DNA from: Sarocladium kiliense
Taxonomy: Eukaryota; Ascomycota; Sordariomycetes; Hypocreales; Sarocladiaceae
Direction: 5' to 3'
Assembly (NCBI GenBank): GCA_030734395.1
Contig: JAUZTG010000029.1
Coordinates: 4,092,001-4,156,000 of the forward strand
Length of the DNA: 64,000 nt
Shown: piece after piece, positions 31,929 through 43,202 of the stretch
Layout of the letters: each line of letters starts with the position of its first letter
How positions within the stretch are numbered: the stretch's first letter is position 1
Position numbers and translations under genes: made by a program
The notes under the pieces: generated by a model
The model's database searches: none
What the model saw: the letters and a program-made list of their open reading frames with translations, nothing else
What the model was told of the DNA's origin: nothing

Positions 31929-32401
31929 TCAAGCATCTTCATACGCATCCTCGTCTTCCCGTGGCCATTCTACTTCGAATATTGCCTCATCGTCCGAACT
32001 GTCCACGAAGGCAATCGCTACTATACCATTGTCCTTCATCCCAGCCTTGAGAGGCGTAAATTCTCCGCGCTCACCAGTCTTTAGCCTCTTCCATCCTCTT
32101 GTCGGATCCGTCGGTACGTTCAGCACCGCGTATGCGATGTCAGTGCTCTCGGGAACTGAGGTTGTCTTTGGAGGATTCAAGGCAGTAGTGAGGCCCTCAG
32201 GATAGCGCTCACGCAGAAGCTTGAGAAGCTCTGTGGTGACTTCCGAGACAGGTGAGAGAGTGTCAACGAAGAGGTAGATGGTGTGGACGCCGTGCTTGAA
32301 CCGGACGGAGATGTGAGTGTCGTCCACCTCAGCCTGCGAGATCTTGTCAGAGGCCACGCAATATTTAGAAGTACCCCTTGCGGTAAAAGTCAACGTACCA
32401 T
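31929..32401 (-). CDS. Conserved hypothetical protein, possible ubiquitin-like fold
   Basis: The preferred model has exon 1 as the ATG alone (32401-32399), a 65-bp intron (32334-32398, gtacgt...cgcag) and exon 2 32333-31929. It gives MAEVDDTHISVRFKHGVHTIYL and 135 residues in all. The alternative is an uninterrupted frame from 32456 (175 residues). The short model gives a compact beta-rich start (SVRFKHGVHTIYLFVDTLSPVSEVTTELLKLLRERY) that reads like a beta-grasp domain: two strands, then a helix. The end is acidic (FEVEWPREDEDAYEDA). No function is recognised. It is divergent from the Tim17/22/23-family gene. Confidence 0.6.
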
Positions 32402-32851
32402 GATGGGCGATGCAAGATAAATCCTCTTGTATTTGCTGTAGGCAACTGAGCGCCATCGTGGGGTCATGTCCTGCTCACAGTGAGCGCGACAGCGACGTAG
32501 CGCGCAGTCACGTGGCTTCGCGTTCACTATAATCCAGCACCGGCAGCCACCCGCCGCCACAACCCGGAAGCCTGGCGGTGATGCCTGAGGTCTGGGGATT
32601 TGACGGATACGTGGTGGAGGTGCAACTCTTGGAACCCATACTTCATAAAGCTTTGCCCGGCCAGGGGCACTTCAATTCTCCAATCGCAAACCTCCTAGCC
32701 TCCCCGACCTCGTGCATCGTGACTTTACTGCACCCTCACCGACTCGACCGCATTCTACCCCCGCTCGCACCACGATCTAGACTGTCTTGACCCGGAGAGT
32801 GGCCGCATGCTGCAGCAAGCTACCTGCCGTTTGTCGCGCAGCTGATTCACC
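32402..32851. promoter_or_regulatory. Divergent promoter
   Basis: The 450 bp between the small conserved gene (leftward) and the Tim17/22/23-family gene (rightward). No gene is seen apart from the possible upstream extension of the former to 32456. Confidence 0.4.
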
Positions 32852-33711
32852 ATGGATCACCAGACCTCCAGCAATGGGACTGACCCGAAACCCACGATAG
32901 CACCGATAGCCATGATAGCTTCAGAGCCGCCCAGCGCATTCCCGTACGACCCTCACCCCCGCCTCTCCTTTGCGACACCTGCCCGAGTCTTCCTCGGCAC
33001 GCTTACGGCTGGAGCTGTGGGCTTCTCGCTCGGAGCAATGCAGGGTGGGCAGATGGCACAACTTAGGTTTCGAGCAGAACATGCACACAAGATGCCCGAC
33101 TCCACGACAGGGTGGTATCTGTACCACAAGTCTAAGAATTATCATGCAATGCAAGGCGGCATAGGAGAGGGATTCCGAATGGGTGCCAAGACTGCCTTCT
33201 GGAGTGGCATGGCCCTTGGGCTCGAGAGCACTGTTGACCGGTATCGAGGCTGCAGCGACATGTTTTCTACCATCGTCGCGACCTTGACGGTTGCTGGAGG
33301 CTTCTCATTATGGCGTAAGTTTCTCCTCTGCCTTGCACGCTATTGTCTTCTCGAAGATCCAATCTCCTTCCGAACTCCATACCGTGTCCCCATGTCGCGT
33401 GGTCATTAAAACTTTCACGATGGTTAGCATCGGGAGGAAATATCGAGTCTAAATTTGATTTCGGTTGCGGATGAGCTAACGTTGGCGGCCCATCATGGCC
33501 GGCGTTCTTGGTAGATCGCTTCTCCCTCCCGACTGCAGCCCGCACCGCCAGGTCAGGCCTTCTTTTTGGATTTTTGTACGGTGGCTTCCAGGATCTCGTC
33601 GGGTTAGCACGGGGCAGACCTATTGGATATGTGGAATTTGTCCGACGCCGCTTTGGTGGTGCTGCAACCACGGGGGCGGACAGAGATGGAGCTGGTGTCC
33701 AACTATCGTGA
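32852..33711 (+). CDS. Tim17/Tim22/Tim23-family membrane protein
   Basis: Two exons (32852-33314, 33515-33711; 200-bp intron) give 219 residues. The glycine-rich TM segments are typical of the family: ARVFLGTLTAGAVGFSLGAMQGG, GFRMGAKTAFWSGMALGLESTVDRYRG and STIVATLTVAGGFSLW. The second exon continues FSLPTAARTARSGLLFGFLYGGFQDLVG and ends with a soluble tail. Charged DRYRG after the third segment resembles the conserved PVK/RG loop. It is likely an inner-mitochondrial-membrane protein, but it is not clearly Tim17, Tim22 or Tim23 itself. The 200-bp intron is the longest in the window, yet the join restores the fourth TM segment in frame. Confidence 0.75.
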
Positions 33712-35257
33712 GATGCGCCGAGCGGAGTGTCAGGGATGGAACAAAGGAAAAAAAAAAAAAGAGAGCAATGCAGGTCAGCAGAGACACCAACGCCGGCTTG
33801 AGCTGGTGCTGCAGGCCCGCCTGACATGGACTGGGCCTGATGGGGATGTGATTACGTTACAGGAATGTCGGTCCCGGCGAGCAAGCTTTGGAAGACATCA
33901 TTATGATCTCAAAGGGCCGAAGAGACCTGCCAACCTGGCAGAGACGATCATCGCATCCCAAATCGAGGGAAATCGACAGCTTGGCGACAAGATATATTCA
34001 GGAGCAGAATGTCCTTGGATCTAAGTCACAGCGAGATCCACGGATACATATGTTGTCATGGCCCCAGCATGATGGAAGAAGGCGAAAGACGATCGCTGAG
34101 AAGGGCAATTGTGGAATGTGTCATGGTGGAGGGAGGGGTCGTCATTCCCGGAGGTTGTCGTCCTGGAGGGTGATCTGGCCGGTGCTTGGGGCTGGTCGGG
34201 GACCCCAAGGCAGGTGGGAATGTGTGTCTCCCGTCACGATGTCGCCCGATTTCGACGAGGACACACCTTATCACGATGTATCGCGGTGTTGGAATGGGAG
34301 GGGGAACAAGAGCCGGGAACGGATCCCCACAGCGATATGGGGGTTACGCAGTCGATTTTTGGACGTTCCGACACCGACGATACCGGAGGACGCTATCAGT
34401 GAACCCTGGGCTGCCACGGCGCTCAATGGTACTCCAGGCACTCCGACCGTCCGCATTCAGCAAGAAACAGAGACATGCGCGCCAGCTATTCGCCAATTGT
34501 TGCTGCCCAGTGTGGACACACCCCAGGGGTCCTGTGCGGCTACTTTCGGCCTCTGCATTGGCGCCAAACACAGACCAGGGTACTTTGAGGTCCACGTGAT
34601 CCTGATAAGGCAATACTGGTGTCAGCGCCCTGGTCCGTGGGCACGTCTGCGCCTAGTCTTGTCGCCTCCGACGCGATTACGCTCCCCCGTTTTTCGGAGC
34701 TTGCGCAGTCTGGATCACCAGTCCCACCACCCACACCGAAGATAACTGATGAAGCGAGCGGCCTGGCACGGCGCAGGGTGGGGAGCAGGAGGGGAAAACG
34801 AGAGAAAGACGGGAGAAGCAAGAATGCTTGATTCATCACACACCAACGGCAGTCACCCTCCCTATCGAGGATCTTCGTCCGTACCTGGGTGGCTGGAGAT
34901 AACGGGGGTCCGGACACGCAAGCGAGCTCCGGGCCCTAAGGAGGGGAGCACGATATAAGTCACGATACCACCACCACCACGGCCACCCCCTCCCTCTGTT
35001 CTGTTCATTTCCAACCCGTCACACTCTTCTGTCTTTGTGATCTCACTCTCGATAATACCATAATATCATCATCAACCTTTTCTCCATCCAAAACAACCTC
35101 TTTGACGCCCGTATCTCAAACGCTCGCCCTTATCAGCAGGGCACTTCAGCTTCTCTCACGCACCACCACCACACACCGCAACCGCCTGTCCGGCCATCCC
35201 GAACTCTCTCACAAACGTTCACTCAAGTTCAATACCCATAACACTTGGAGCATTGTC
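33712..35257 (+). promoter_or_regulatory. Long upstream region of proline dehydrogenase
   Basis: This 1.5-kb stretch has no supported gene; the largest frame (33888-34745) has no domain or codon structure I recognise. An A13 run lies at 33748-33760. A TATA-like TATAA at 34954-34958 is followed by a pyrimidine-rich leader of about 280 bp with no ATG before the one at 35258, so transcription probably starts near 34980. Confidence 0.45.
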
Positions 35258-36781
35258 ATGTCACCAGTCGTTCGAGGGAGCACCATTTCAGTCTCCCTTG
35301 TCCAGTCCAATCTTCTTCTTCGACCATGTCTTCTCGGCGTGCAACACACGCTCCCGCGTGGTCATAGCACCCGCCGAGCTTCATCCTCCAAGGCCTCCAT
35401 CATGAGCAAGATCAACTCTCCTGCTCGTCGTCTCATCCACTCTTCCGAGCGCAAGTCTTCCACCGTTGCACCTGCTATCGAGGATGCCGATCCCGCCATG
35501 GTTGAGCCTGGTGCTGCCCACCGCGCGCCGCTCTCTGTACTGCCATTGAGCATGATCGTCCGCTCCCTCGCCACTACCACTGTGTCGTCTTCTCCCATGC
35601 TACTGTCCCCTTCGTTGGCCATCATGGGAGTCCTTGCGCACAGCACCAACCCACTGCTCAACCCGGATCGCAACCCCATCCTGCGCTGGTTCCTCAAAAA
35701 CACCTTCTATGCGCAGTTCTGCGCTGGTGAGAACGCCGCCGAAGTTCAGCAGACCATTGCGCGACTCAAGCGCATCGGCTTCACTGGTGTTCTTCTTGGA
35801 TACGCCAAGGAGGTTGTCCTGAGCGATAAGCAGGCCGAGAACCTCGCCGCTGGTAAGCTCGGTGAAGAGACTGAGGAGCTCATCAAGGCTGAGATCATGC
35901 CTTGGGCCGAGGGAACTCTTGAGACCGTTCGCCTTGCTGAGCCTGGCGACTTCGTGTCTCTCAAGTTCACCGGCGCTGGCTCGCTCGCTCTCTACCGTCT
36001 GCAGCAGCGTCTCCCCGCCACCCCGTACCTAGCCAAGTCGATCGACGCCATCTGCTCACTCGCTCATGAGCGCGGTGTTCGACTGCTCTTTGACGCTGAG
36101 CAGGACATCCTGCAGGATGGCATCGACGATTGGACTATGCACTACGCCGAGAAGTATAACAAGGACCCCAACCACGCCATCATTCACGGCACCTACCAGT
36201 CGTACAAGAAGTGTGCCCCCGAAGTGCTTGCCAAGCATCTTGTCGCGGCTCGCCAGGGCAACTTCACCCTTGGTGTCAAGCTTGTGCGCGGTGCGTACCT
36301 GGGATCCGACCCTCGCAGCTGCTTCTGGGAGACCAAGGAGCAGACTGATGACTGCTACAACGGTCTCGCTTCCGCCGTCTTGACCCAGCAGTGGAGCGCC
36401 ATGCTCCCTGGTGAGGGCGAGTTCCCTCATGCTTCCCTCGTACTTGCAACCCACAATGCTGAGTCTGTCCGCCGTGCGCGCGCCATCTGCGACGCGGGAG
36501 CGGCGAAGTCGGAGATCGCCTTTGCCCAGCTCCAGGGTATGGCAGATGAGGTCAGCTGTGAGCTCGTCGAGGCAAGCCACTCGCCCGACCGCGAGGCTGG
36601 TACCAGCGCGGCGATGCCGACGTACAAGTACCTGGTCTGGGGCACGACTGGCGAGTGCATGAAGTATCTCCTGCGCAGGGCGCATGAGAACAAGGACGCT
36701 GTCCAGCGCACTCGGTCAGGCCGCGATGCTATGTGGGCTGAGCTGGTTCGCCGCTGCAAGGCTGCCGTTGGCCTTGCGTGA
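35258..36781 (+). CDS. Proline dehydrogenase (proline oxidase), mitochondrial
   Basis: A single exon of 507 residues from the first ATG after the leader. The Arg/Ser-rich N-terminus (about 1-70) is a mitochondrial presequence. The PRODH (beta/alpha)8 domain includes NPILRWFLKNTFYAQFCAGE, GFTGVLLGYAKEV, FVSLKFTGAG, VRLLFDAEQDILQDGID, IHGTYQSYKK, TLGVKLVRGAYLGSDPR, LVLATHNAES and AQLQGMADEV. The terminal YLVWGTTGECMKYLLRRAHEN matches the R-x-x-E/x-N end of the substrate site. It is an FAD enzyme oxidising L-proline to pyrroline-5-carboxylate, the first step of proline use (yeast PUT1, Aspergillus prnD). No other proline-pathway gene is adjacent. Confidence 0.92.
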   Translation: MSPVVRGSTISVSLVQSNLLLRPCLLGVQHTLPRGHSTRRASSSKASIMSKINSPARRLIHSSERKSSTVAPAIEDADPAMVEPGAAHRAPLSVLPLSMIVRSLATTTVSSSPMLLSPSLAIMGVLAHSTNPLLNPDRNPILRWFLKNTFYAQFCAGENAAEVQQTIARLKRIGFTGVLLGYAKEVVLSDKQAENLAAGKLGEETEELIKAEIMPWAEGTLETVRLAEPGDFVSLKFTGAGSLALYRLQQRLPATPYLAKSIDAICSLAHERGVRLLFDAEQDILQDGIDDWTMHYAEKYNKDPNHAIIHGTYQSYKKCAPEVLAKHLVAARQGNFTLGVKLVRGAYLGSDPRSCFWETKEQTDDCYNGLASAVLTQQWSAMLPGEGEFPHASLVLATHNAESVRRARAICDAGAAKSEIAFAQLQGMADEVSCELVEASHSPDREAGTSAAMPTYKYLVWGTTGECMKYLLRRAHENKDAVQRTRSGRDAMWAELVRRCKAAVGLA

Positions 36782-37707
36782 GCGACACATGCAAGCCACG
36801 AGAAGTTCCCGGAGAAGCGAAACGTACTCAAACTATCTGTGCTTTCTCACATCATTCTACGAAAGTTTATTACGCTATCATGACATTTCTTTGCATTTTT
36901 TGTTATACCGGCATCCCCTATCGCAGAGAAGCGAACGGAGCCTGACTTTGGGTTTGGGAGTTGATTTGTACGGCGAATGGATAAACAGAGACGCCAGCGT
37001 TTTCCGATCTACTTGCTAGAGGCCTCGCGGTGTTAAGGATTGATAAGTTTAAGCCATAGCCATAGCGCTGATTATTTGATGATTTACAAATGAGTACCTT
37101 TTGCACATGGAATATTTGTCTCGATCGGTGAACAATGAGCGCCTTTACCAGTTGCTAAGATGATATGATCTTATGATAGATAACCTTCCATGTGAAATTC
37201 TTGGTTAAACTTCGCTGATCGAGCGTGTCCGCGTAAGCTTGAGAAGTGTAACTTCATTCACCTAGCCTTGAATGCGTAGCCTCGAGATGTAGTTCTGAGA
37301 AATCGAATGATTGTAAAGAGTTCTTGTCACATGTAAAGATCTTCTGCAGGTGTCATAGTCGTCTCAACCCTGTGTTCTGACAAGTGAAGATTCTCAGTCT
37401 GAGAACTTTTGCCTTGCCAAGCTGAGCCAATCGACGTTGGTCGTGCGATCGTGCTTCCTGTGGGCAAGCCACAATGCAGTCAAAAGTCCCTGGGATATCG
37501 TGGCTTTCTTTAACAGCTAGCCTTGATATCATTGTGGCATGAGGCAGACATTTGCTAGATTGTTCCATGAATCGGTGCAGCAAGTTACCTCGTAGCTTAA
37601 GACATGCACACTTGTGTAACGTGGTTGGTTCCATTGGTTCCATTCGCAGGTTCACCGAGGAGTCACTTGAGAGCCTGCACCAGGCGCGCGTGAACGTCAA
37701 ATGTTGA
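36782..37707. other. Convergent intergenic region
   Basis: The 926 bp between the 3' ends of the proline dehydrogenase and CGI121 genes. No supported gene is seen; a frame at 37353-37700 (minus) has no motif. Confidence 0.4.
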
Positions 37708-38549
37708 TCATATTCCTCTCAATGCCATTCCGCCAAGTATCAATGACTCGAGCTCCTTTCGTTTCGCCGTCTCATCCTTCACACTATCAAGCCAGTTGAG
37801 ACCATTGAGCTTATAGTACTTGCGAATCTTCGACAGGTCCGATATCTCCACAAGGGCCTCATCGGTGAGCGCGGAAACCTCCCCTTGAACATTATCTTTG
37901 AGGTGCTGCCACACGTTGTCGGCAGACAATGGCTCAGATGATGTGGCTGACGAGGAGATTACCTTGATGACGATCAGGTCCCTCGTTGCGGGCGATATGC
38001 CGAAGCGGCGGTAGGCTTCCGCGATCTGGTAGTTTCTTAGTCAAATCTACAGGACCCTTATTGAGGAGATAGCGTGAGCTTACATTGTTGGAAGAGGTAA
38101 GAGAAGCGACGATCTCTGAGTGTATGTTTGGAGTCTTTAGAGTGCCGTCCACAGCAGTTGTGGTAGCCTTAAAGATTGCGGATAGCACTTGTAGCCTTGT
38201 AATGACCTGATTGGCGAAGTCAGTCTCTAGTGACTGTTAAAGTGTGCAGCTGAGTGCAGCCGCCTGAAGACAATCGGATTTTGGCTCTTGCTGGTGGATG
38301 TATCTTCGTGAAGAAGAAGCTGATGTTTGTGGCTGATGGTGCAGGTCCTGCCTGGTCTATGGGTGGGAGGCTCATGTGTGCAAGGCTGGAACTCACCACT
38401 GAGGCGTCGATGAAGGCGTACTCGAATGCACTATTGCGTGCGAGGAGCTGCTCATGGAGAAACGACGCATTCTGTACATTGCGGAAGAAGGCCAGGTGCG
38501 CCTTGTGAGTCTCTGGGAGGTGCTCCAAAGGGAGGGTTTCGAGGGACAT
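37708..38549 (-). CDS. CGI121: EKC/KEOPS complex subunit CGI121
   Basis: Three exons (38549-38397, 38206-38084, 38025-37708; introns 38207-38396 and 38026-38083) encode 197 residues, the family's usual size. Recognisable blocks are HLAFFRNVQNASFLHEQLLARNSAFEYAFIDAS, VITRLQVLSAIFKATT and LKTPNIHSEIVASLTSSNN. After the second intron comes IAEAYRRFGISPATRDLIVIKV, the conserved core that binds the Bud32 kinase, and the end is EISDLSKIRKYYKLNG. KEOPS makes the t6A37 modification of ANN-decoding tRNAs. The 190-bp first intron has no in-frame continuation. Confidence 0.88.
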
Positions 38550-39532
38550 GATGCCGTCGTGAAGGAGCGGTGGCTTGGAAAAGTTGATGGAAGAAGGCGT
38601 CCTCAACGGGCGACAGCCAGTATGGAAGCTTGCCGACGAATGTTCTGCAGAAGAGGTGGGTATCTGGGTATCCTCGACGATGGATGAGGTGATGATGGAG
38701 GGGCAGCGAGATTTCTTTGGTGGGGAGATCTGCCCAGCTGTTGACACCCGATGTGGGCGCCTTTTAGCCTTCTGGGGGACTAGGTGGTTCCGTATGGGCC
38801 ACTAGAAGCCGCCACTGAAGCCTGCTGGACAATTCCGACTTACACGTGCGCTCGTATACTTGATAGCAATTGATTCGACCCAGATCAGCATCAGCATCAG
38901 CATCAGAATGTTGCAAAGACAGATGTAGTTCCAAGGTTGAACCACAAACTGCGAAGGAGTTGTGCATCGCGGCATATCAGCACAAAGCCAGAAGCCATCC
39001 TTTGAAGGAGATGAGAGCAAAGTTGACGTCTCATTGCCTGCGCCTAGCTGAAGTAAATATTCGAATAGGCTTCTCGAACAGTACCTGCAATCATTTTCCT
39101 ATCATCTGAATGACTGAATCCTGCTACACGTTCCCAAGGCCGGCCTGGCGTGCAACCTTACAATGCTACCACGCAGCCGGCCATGCCGCCGAGAGAAACC
39201 AAGATTGGCGTCAGTCAGTGCATTTTGCATAATCAAAAGCCAAGAGAAAAGCCAAAAAGCTTAACGAAGAGCATGGGGCTATATCAATGATCCCATATCC
39301 CCATCACAGAGACTCCAATGATCGATCGCATCATCTTCGCAAGTGGCTGCCAGCTGTATCATCTCCAGATCGTCACGTGGCCATCACTTACATTTCTGTA
39401 TACCATAAGAAAAGTTGGATACGAATCATCAAACTCCAGACATCTACCTGCCACACGGAAAGAGTTTTGCATAGGTCAATAGTGGAACTTACAAAGGACC
39501 ACCCGAAGTTGCCTCTACAATCCATACCGAAA
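38550..39532. promoter_or_regulatory. Divergent promoter, CGI121 / Zn2Cys6 regulator
   Basis: A 983-bp shared upstream region. Frames on both strands continue from the flanking genes (to 38747 and 39287) but look non-coding. A small (ATCAGC)n-like run lies at 38883-38906. Confidence 0.4.
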
Positions 39533-41635
39533 ATGCCACTCGTTGTTTCCCTACCATCAGCCATGGACCTGGACGGTGAATCCTCCAATAACATGGCTGA
39601 ATATGAACTTCGGAAGGAGCTGCCGTCTCGGGCCAGACTCCCTCCTGATTCTACGAGGAAGGGCCTCACGCATGACGCACTTGATGGGTGCTTCCATGAA
39701 GCCCTCGGCAGGACCAACGGGCCAGGGCGGGAGCTGTCTTTTGAAGATGTGCGTGACGCTTCGACGCCTCGTCGACCGGTGGTATCTCGAGGCAGCTCAG
39801 ACGATTGTGCCCAAAGTGATACGACAGCCTCTAGCTTTGTATTGCTATCTCGAGATAATACACCCACGGATATGGCGGCCAATGGCAGCAATTCTCCCGA
39901 TGGAGGTGGTGCTCCTCAGCCTCCCAATGATGGGTTCACCCAGCTGCCACCGCCCTTTGTCCCGTTCGGTTCGACGACTGCTTTCAACAACAATAACCAT
40001 CCAAGCCAAGCCTTCGGCACCCCAGGTGGTGGGATGAACATGAACATGAACATGAACATGAACATGAACATGCCAGCGGGGCCAGAGAGACCTCGACCTG
40101 TTCGACAGGGCTGGTCTGATGGAGCTTTGTTTGCATCACAAGCGCCAACTCACTTTCCGCCCACTAGTACTGCCTTCACCTCGAGCCCTCAATTCAATTC
40201 TGATGCCATTCCAAGCGTTCCACAGGGGATGGCGCCCGTGGTTGAGTCTCAGTTCATACAGCCAACACCCATGGGATTGCCACCGTCGTTACAGATGACC
40301 CCATTGCCAATGCACCAACGGGCACCGAGTGATACTGCTGGCATCTTTGGACCTAGAGCGCCACCACCTCCAGCCACGACTTCATTGCCGCAGAGTGCAC
40401 AGCTTCCCGCACAAGGCACGCAGTTCCCCCCACAGGTGACACCAACCGCTATCCTCGCACCCGATGGATCGCGGATTGAGCTCATTCCGCCGCCAATAGA
40501 GCATCCACCCTTTGACCCAGCTCTCGAGGCGCCTATGGCGCCTCTCAGACGGCCTGAACAGCAAGCGCAGATACCACGTGCAGGCAGCGAGGATGTGGAC
40601 GGAGAGCTGGCCGGACCAGGCGGTGGCAGTTCAAAGTCCCGCTCTTTCGCCGATGAAGCCTCTAAGTATGTTCAACTGCAATTCAGCATGACGCAACGCC
40701 ACGGCCAGGCCTGTAATCTGTGCAAGGTTAGTAAATTCTACGAAACTTGTCTTCGAATCTCACAAAACTGACTTCAAATAAGGTTCGAAAAATCAAGTGC
40801 GATACGAATGAACTTGGATGCGCCAATTGCATCAAGATCGGGCAGGACTGCCGGGATCTTTGCAGGTTGACCGGCAAGAGTGTTCCAAGAGGCTACAACA
40901 GAAGACTGGAACACAAGATTTCGGAACTATTAAAAACAAATAAGGCCCTAAGGGACCGACTGGAAAAATACGTGAAGGAAAATGGGTTGGTCGCCCAGAG
41001 TCCCGAACCAGAAGATACGAAACCAAAGGCACAACTCCTCCGGTCGATGATGAAGGGCAAGGAGCAATTTAGGGAATTGAGGAAGATTGTACGAGATCTC
41101 AAGCAGAGTTCATCATCGGAAACAAATCCGCACCTGCCCAGGCTGTGGCAAAACCTACACATACTCATCAGACGGATGCTCGCAATATTGCATTCTGGTT
41201 TCCGACCTTCACCCTCGGATATGGAAAGGACGCAAGATAATATCATCCGCGTCCTGGCAAGTCTCAAAGATCAAGACGAAGTTCTCGGTAAGTTCCCACA
41301 GTTCTTTAGCTGGTACTGGCTACCAGGTGCCAACACCACCAAGGGGACCCGTGCAGTTGCTGATCAACCAAACAGGCAACGGAAGGCGATTCATAGAGAC
41401 CCTGGAGATGAACTTTGCGGAACTGTACGAAGATCTTGAGGACTTACCACTCAGACCTCAATCCTCGCGGACTGCTCCTCCGCAGCCGCAAATGGACACC
41501 ATCAACCAGCCGATAACTGCTGACCAGTCGACGCCGCTGGCGGGACAAACTTCAACGTCTGGGAATCCGGCAGAACCTCACGATCCCTTCGTAGTCCCCC
41601 GGCCAGGTAGCCCAACACCATACTCAAGTCCCTAA
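39533..41635 (+). CDS. Zn2Cys6 transcription factor with central zinc cluster
   Basis: Three exons (39533-40726, 40783-41287, 41376-41635) give 652 residues. The first 390 residues are Pro/Gln/Ser-rich and disordered, with a Met-Asn repeat (40034-40072). The zinc cluster is C394-x2-C397-x6-C404-x6-C411-x2-C414-x6-C421, split by intron 1 just after K398. A basic stretch (RGYNRRLEHK) and a coiled coil (ISELLKTNKALRDRLEKYVKEN) follow, a likely dimer element. No fungal-specific TF middle-homology domain is visible. Placing the binuclear cluster in the middle of the chain is unusual, since it is normally near the N-terminus. Frame is open upstream to 39287. The target is unknown. Confidence 0.8.
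40034..40072 (+). repeat. ATGAAC hexanucleotide microsatellite (6.5 units)
   Basis: Six perfect ATGAAC units plus ATG lie in frame in the regulator gene and encode alternating Met-Asn. Length may vary between strains without breaking the frame. Confidence 0.9.
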
Positions 41636-42757
41636 GCCAATCATCACTACCACGCATCAGTGTGTAGCCCTGGGGAAGATGGAACTTTAATCCGAGATTA
41701 TATGCCTGCCTTCCCAGCCCCGGAGCGGTGATGGCTATGGCTTTTCCCTTATCTTTTCATCTTCAACTCTCTCATTACCAGCGTCTCGTTCTTCCCTGTG
41801 CTTCTGTTTTGCCCAAGTCACGTGCAGTGCCGTCCAGGTGAGGCACACAAGATCGGAAGAAGCTTTTGTGACCTGGGACGTCATTCGATTGCAAAGTTAT
41901 TTTTCTTTTAGCGTGCAGATAGATTCTCCTTCGATAGCTATACCCCTGAAACCCAAATACTGCTGCACCCCCCATTCAACATGCAGCAAAACAAGCATTC
42001 AGTATGCTTCTTGTTATTACTTCCAGCGCAACAACATGTTATATCACACATGCGCTCTTCAAGCTATCTCTTGACATCAGGTATGAGAGGAGACAGGATT
42101 ACTCAAGTCGAACAAATGACGCGTATCCAAATACCCAAAAAAGAGTCCAACATAAAGTCCTGCCGTCAACTTGATGGCATAATTGAGTGACATGATCAGA
42201 CAGCCATAGCGGGTAGACAGAGCCAGTCAGCCAGAACCCAGTCCACACACGGCCTGGCCAACTCCGTGATACTACGAAGCTCAGTACCACTTACACAGCA
42301 ACAAAGACAATCCGGGCAGTAAGTTAACCCTAACCAATCTTGCACAACGGGGCCCCAGGAGACTAATTCACATGCTATTTATGATGATAAAACTCTCCTC
42401 TTGCCCCGAGACTCAGGCAGTGACTGGCAGTGACTTTCCAATAACAGCCAGCCTGAGGCGGTACGGAAATATCGACCGGTGCTCGGCAGGAAATGTCACC
42501 CAATTCCTGCGTGGTGGTCTTTATCAAGACCTTTCATCATCGTAAAATCATTGCATTCTTCTTCTTTTAGTCTACCAATTTGAGCATCAAATGCCTAGAA
42601 CCCAATTGCATGCAACCCAGGATCTCACAAACCCATCGCGAAAGAACGAATATAACCAGAGCTTGAGAATGCAGAAGCGAATGTCCTAGCTGCCATGTTT
42701 TTTTTCGTGGACAAAGATCCCATTCAAGTCCTCGTAATAGCTCCGAGTACCCTTTAC
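41636..42757. other. Convergent intergenic region
   Basis: The 1.1 kb between the regulator gene and the secreted six-Cys gene. It contains a telomere-like TTAACCCTAACC at 42324-42335. No gene is seen. Confidence 0.4.
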
Positions 42758-43065
42758 TTAAGGGAATTGAAAGTCCGCGGGAACGCAGTAGGGGCTCAGG
42801 CTCGGCTTGAAGAACTTGCAGACAGTGTCGGGAGGGCAGTCGCCAGCAAACTGCAAGGTCAAGATTAGCGAGAGGCTCCGAAAGGGGAATGTTGGAAAAT
42901 GTCGTGACTCACCACAAACTTGCCGCTTGTGTTGCAAACCTCCCAGCCAGGGCGGCCAGTCTTGGGGTTCTTGGTGCAGGCGTAGGTACCTGGCTTGCAC
43001 TGAGGAGGGGGAGCGGCGACAGCAAAGGTGGCCAAGAAGGCAACGGCGACAGCAGCGTACTTCAT
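42758..43065 (-). CDS. Small secreted six-cysteine protein (81 aa)
   Basis: Two exons (43065-42913, 42850-42758; intron 42851-42912) encode 81 residues. The signal peptide MKYAAVAVAFLATFAVA ends near residue 17-18. The mature part holds six Cys (23, 30, 44, 56, 62, 73) in the pattern CKPGTYAC...WEVCNTSGKFVFAGDCPPDTVC...C. This C-x-PGTY-x-C, W-x-V-C-N, C-x-x-x-x-VC layout recurs in small secreted proteins of many ascomycetes, function unknown; three disulfides are likely. A strong TATA box at 43195-43202 suggests regulated, possibly high expression. Confidence 0.82.
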
Positions 43066-43194
43066 GGTGACTTGAAGTGTCTTGTTTGAGGTCTTGCTAA
43101 AGATAGCGGTGATGATGTAGTATAATGGAAGTTGTTGTAGAAGCTGAGCAGTGATGAGTTGCAGAAGGGGTGACAAGCTGGAGATGATCCATCC

Positions 43195-43202
43195 TTTATA
43201 TA
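43195..43202 (-). promoter_or_regulatory. TATA box of the six-Cys gene
   Basis: The minus strand reads TATATAAA, a consensus TATA box, 130 bp upstream of the ATG at 43065. Confidence 0.6.

Noticed and set aside
33888..34745. Open frame of 285 codons upstream of proline dehydrogenase
   Set aside because: It has no domain, is rich in Arg/Trp/Gly as random GC-rich frames are, has overlapping frames on both strands, and lies in a promoter region.
36056..36685. 209-codon minus-strand frame
   Set aside because: Antisense to the conserved proline dehydrogenase; arises from codon bias.
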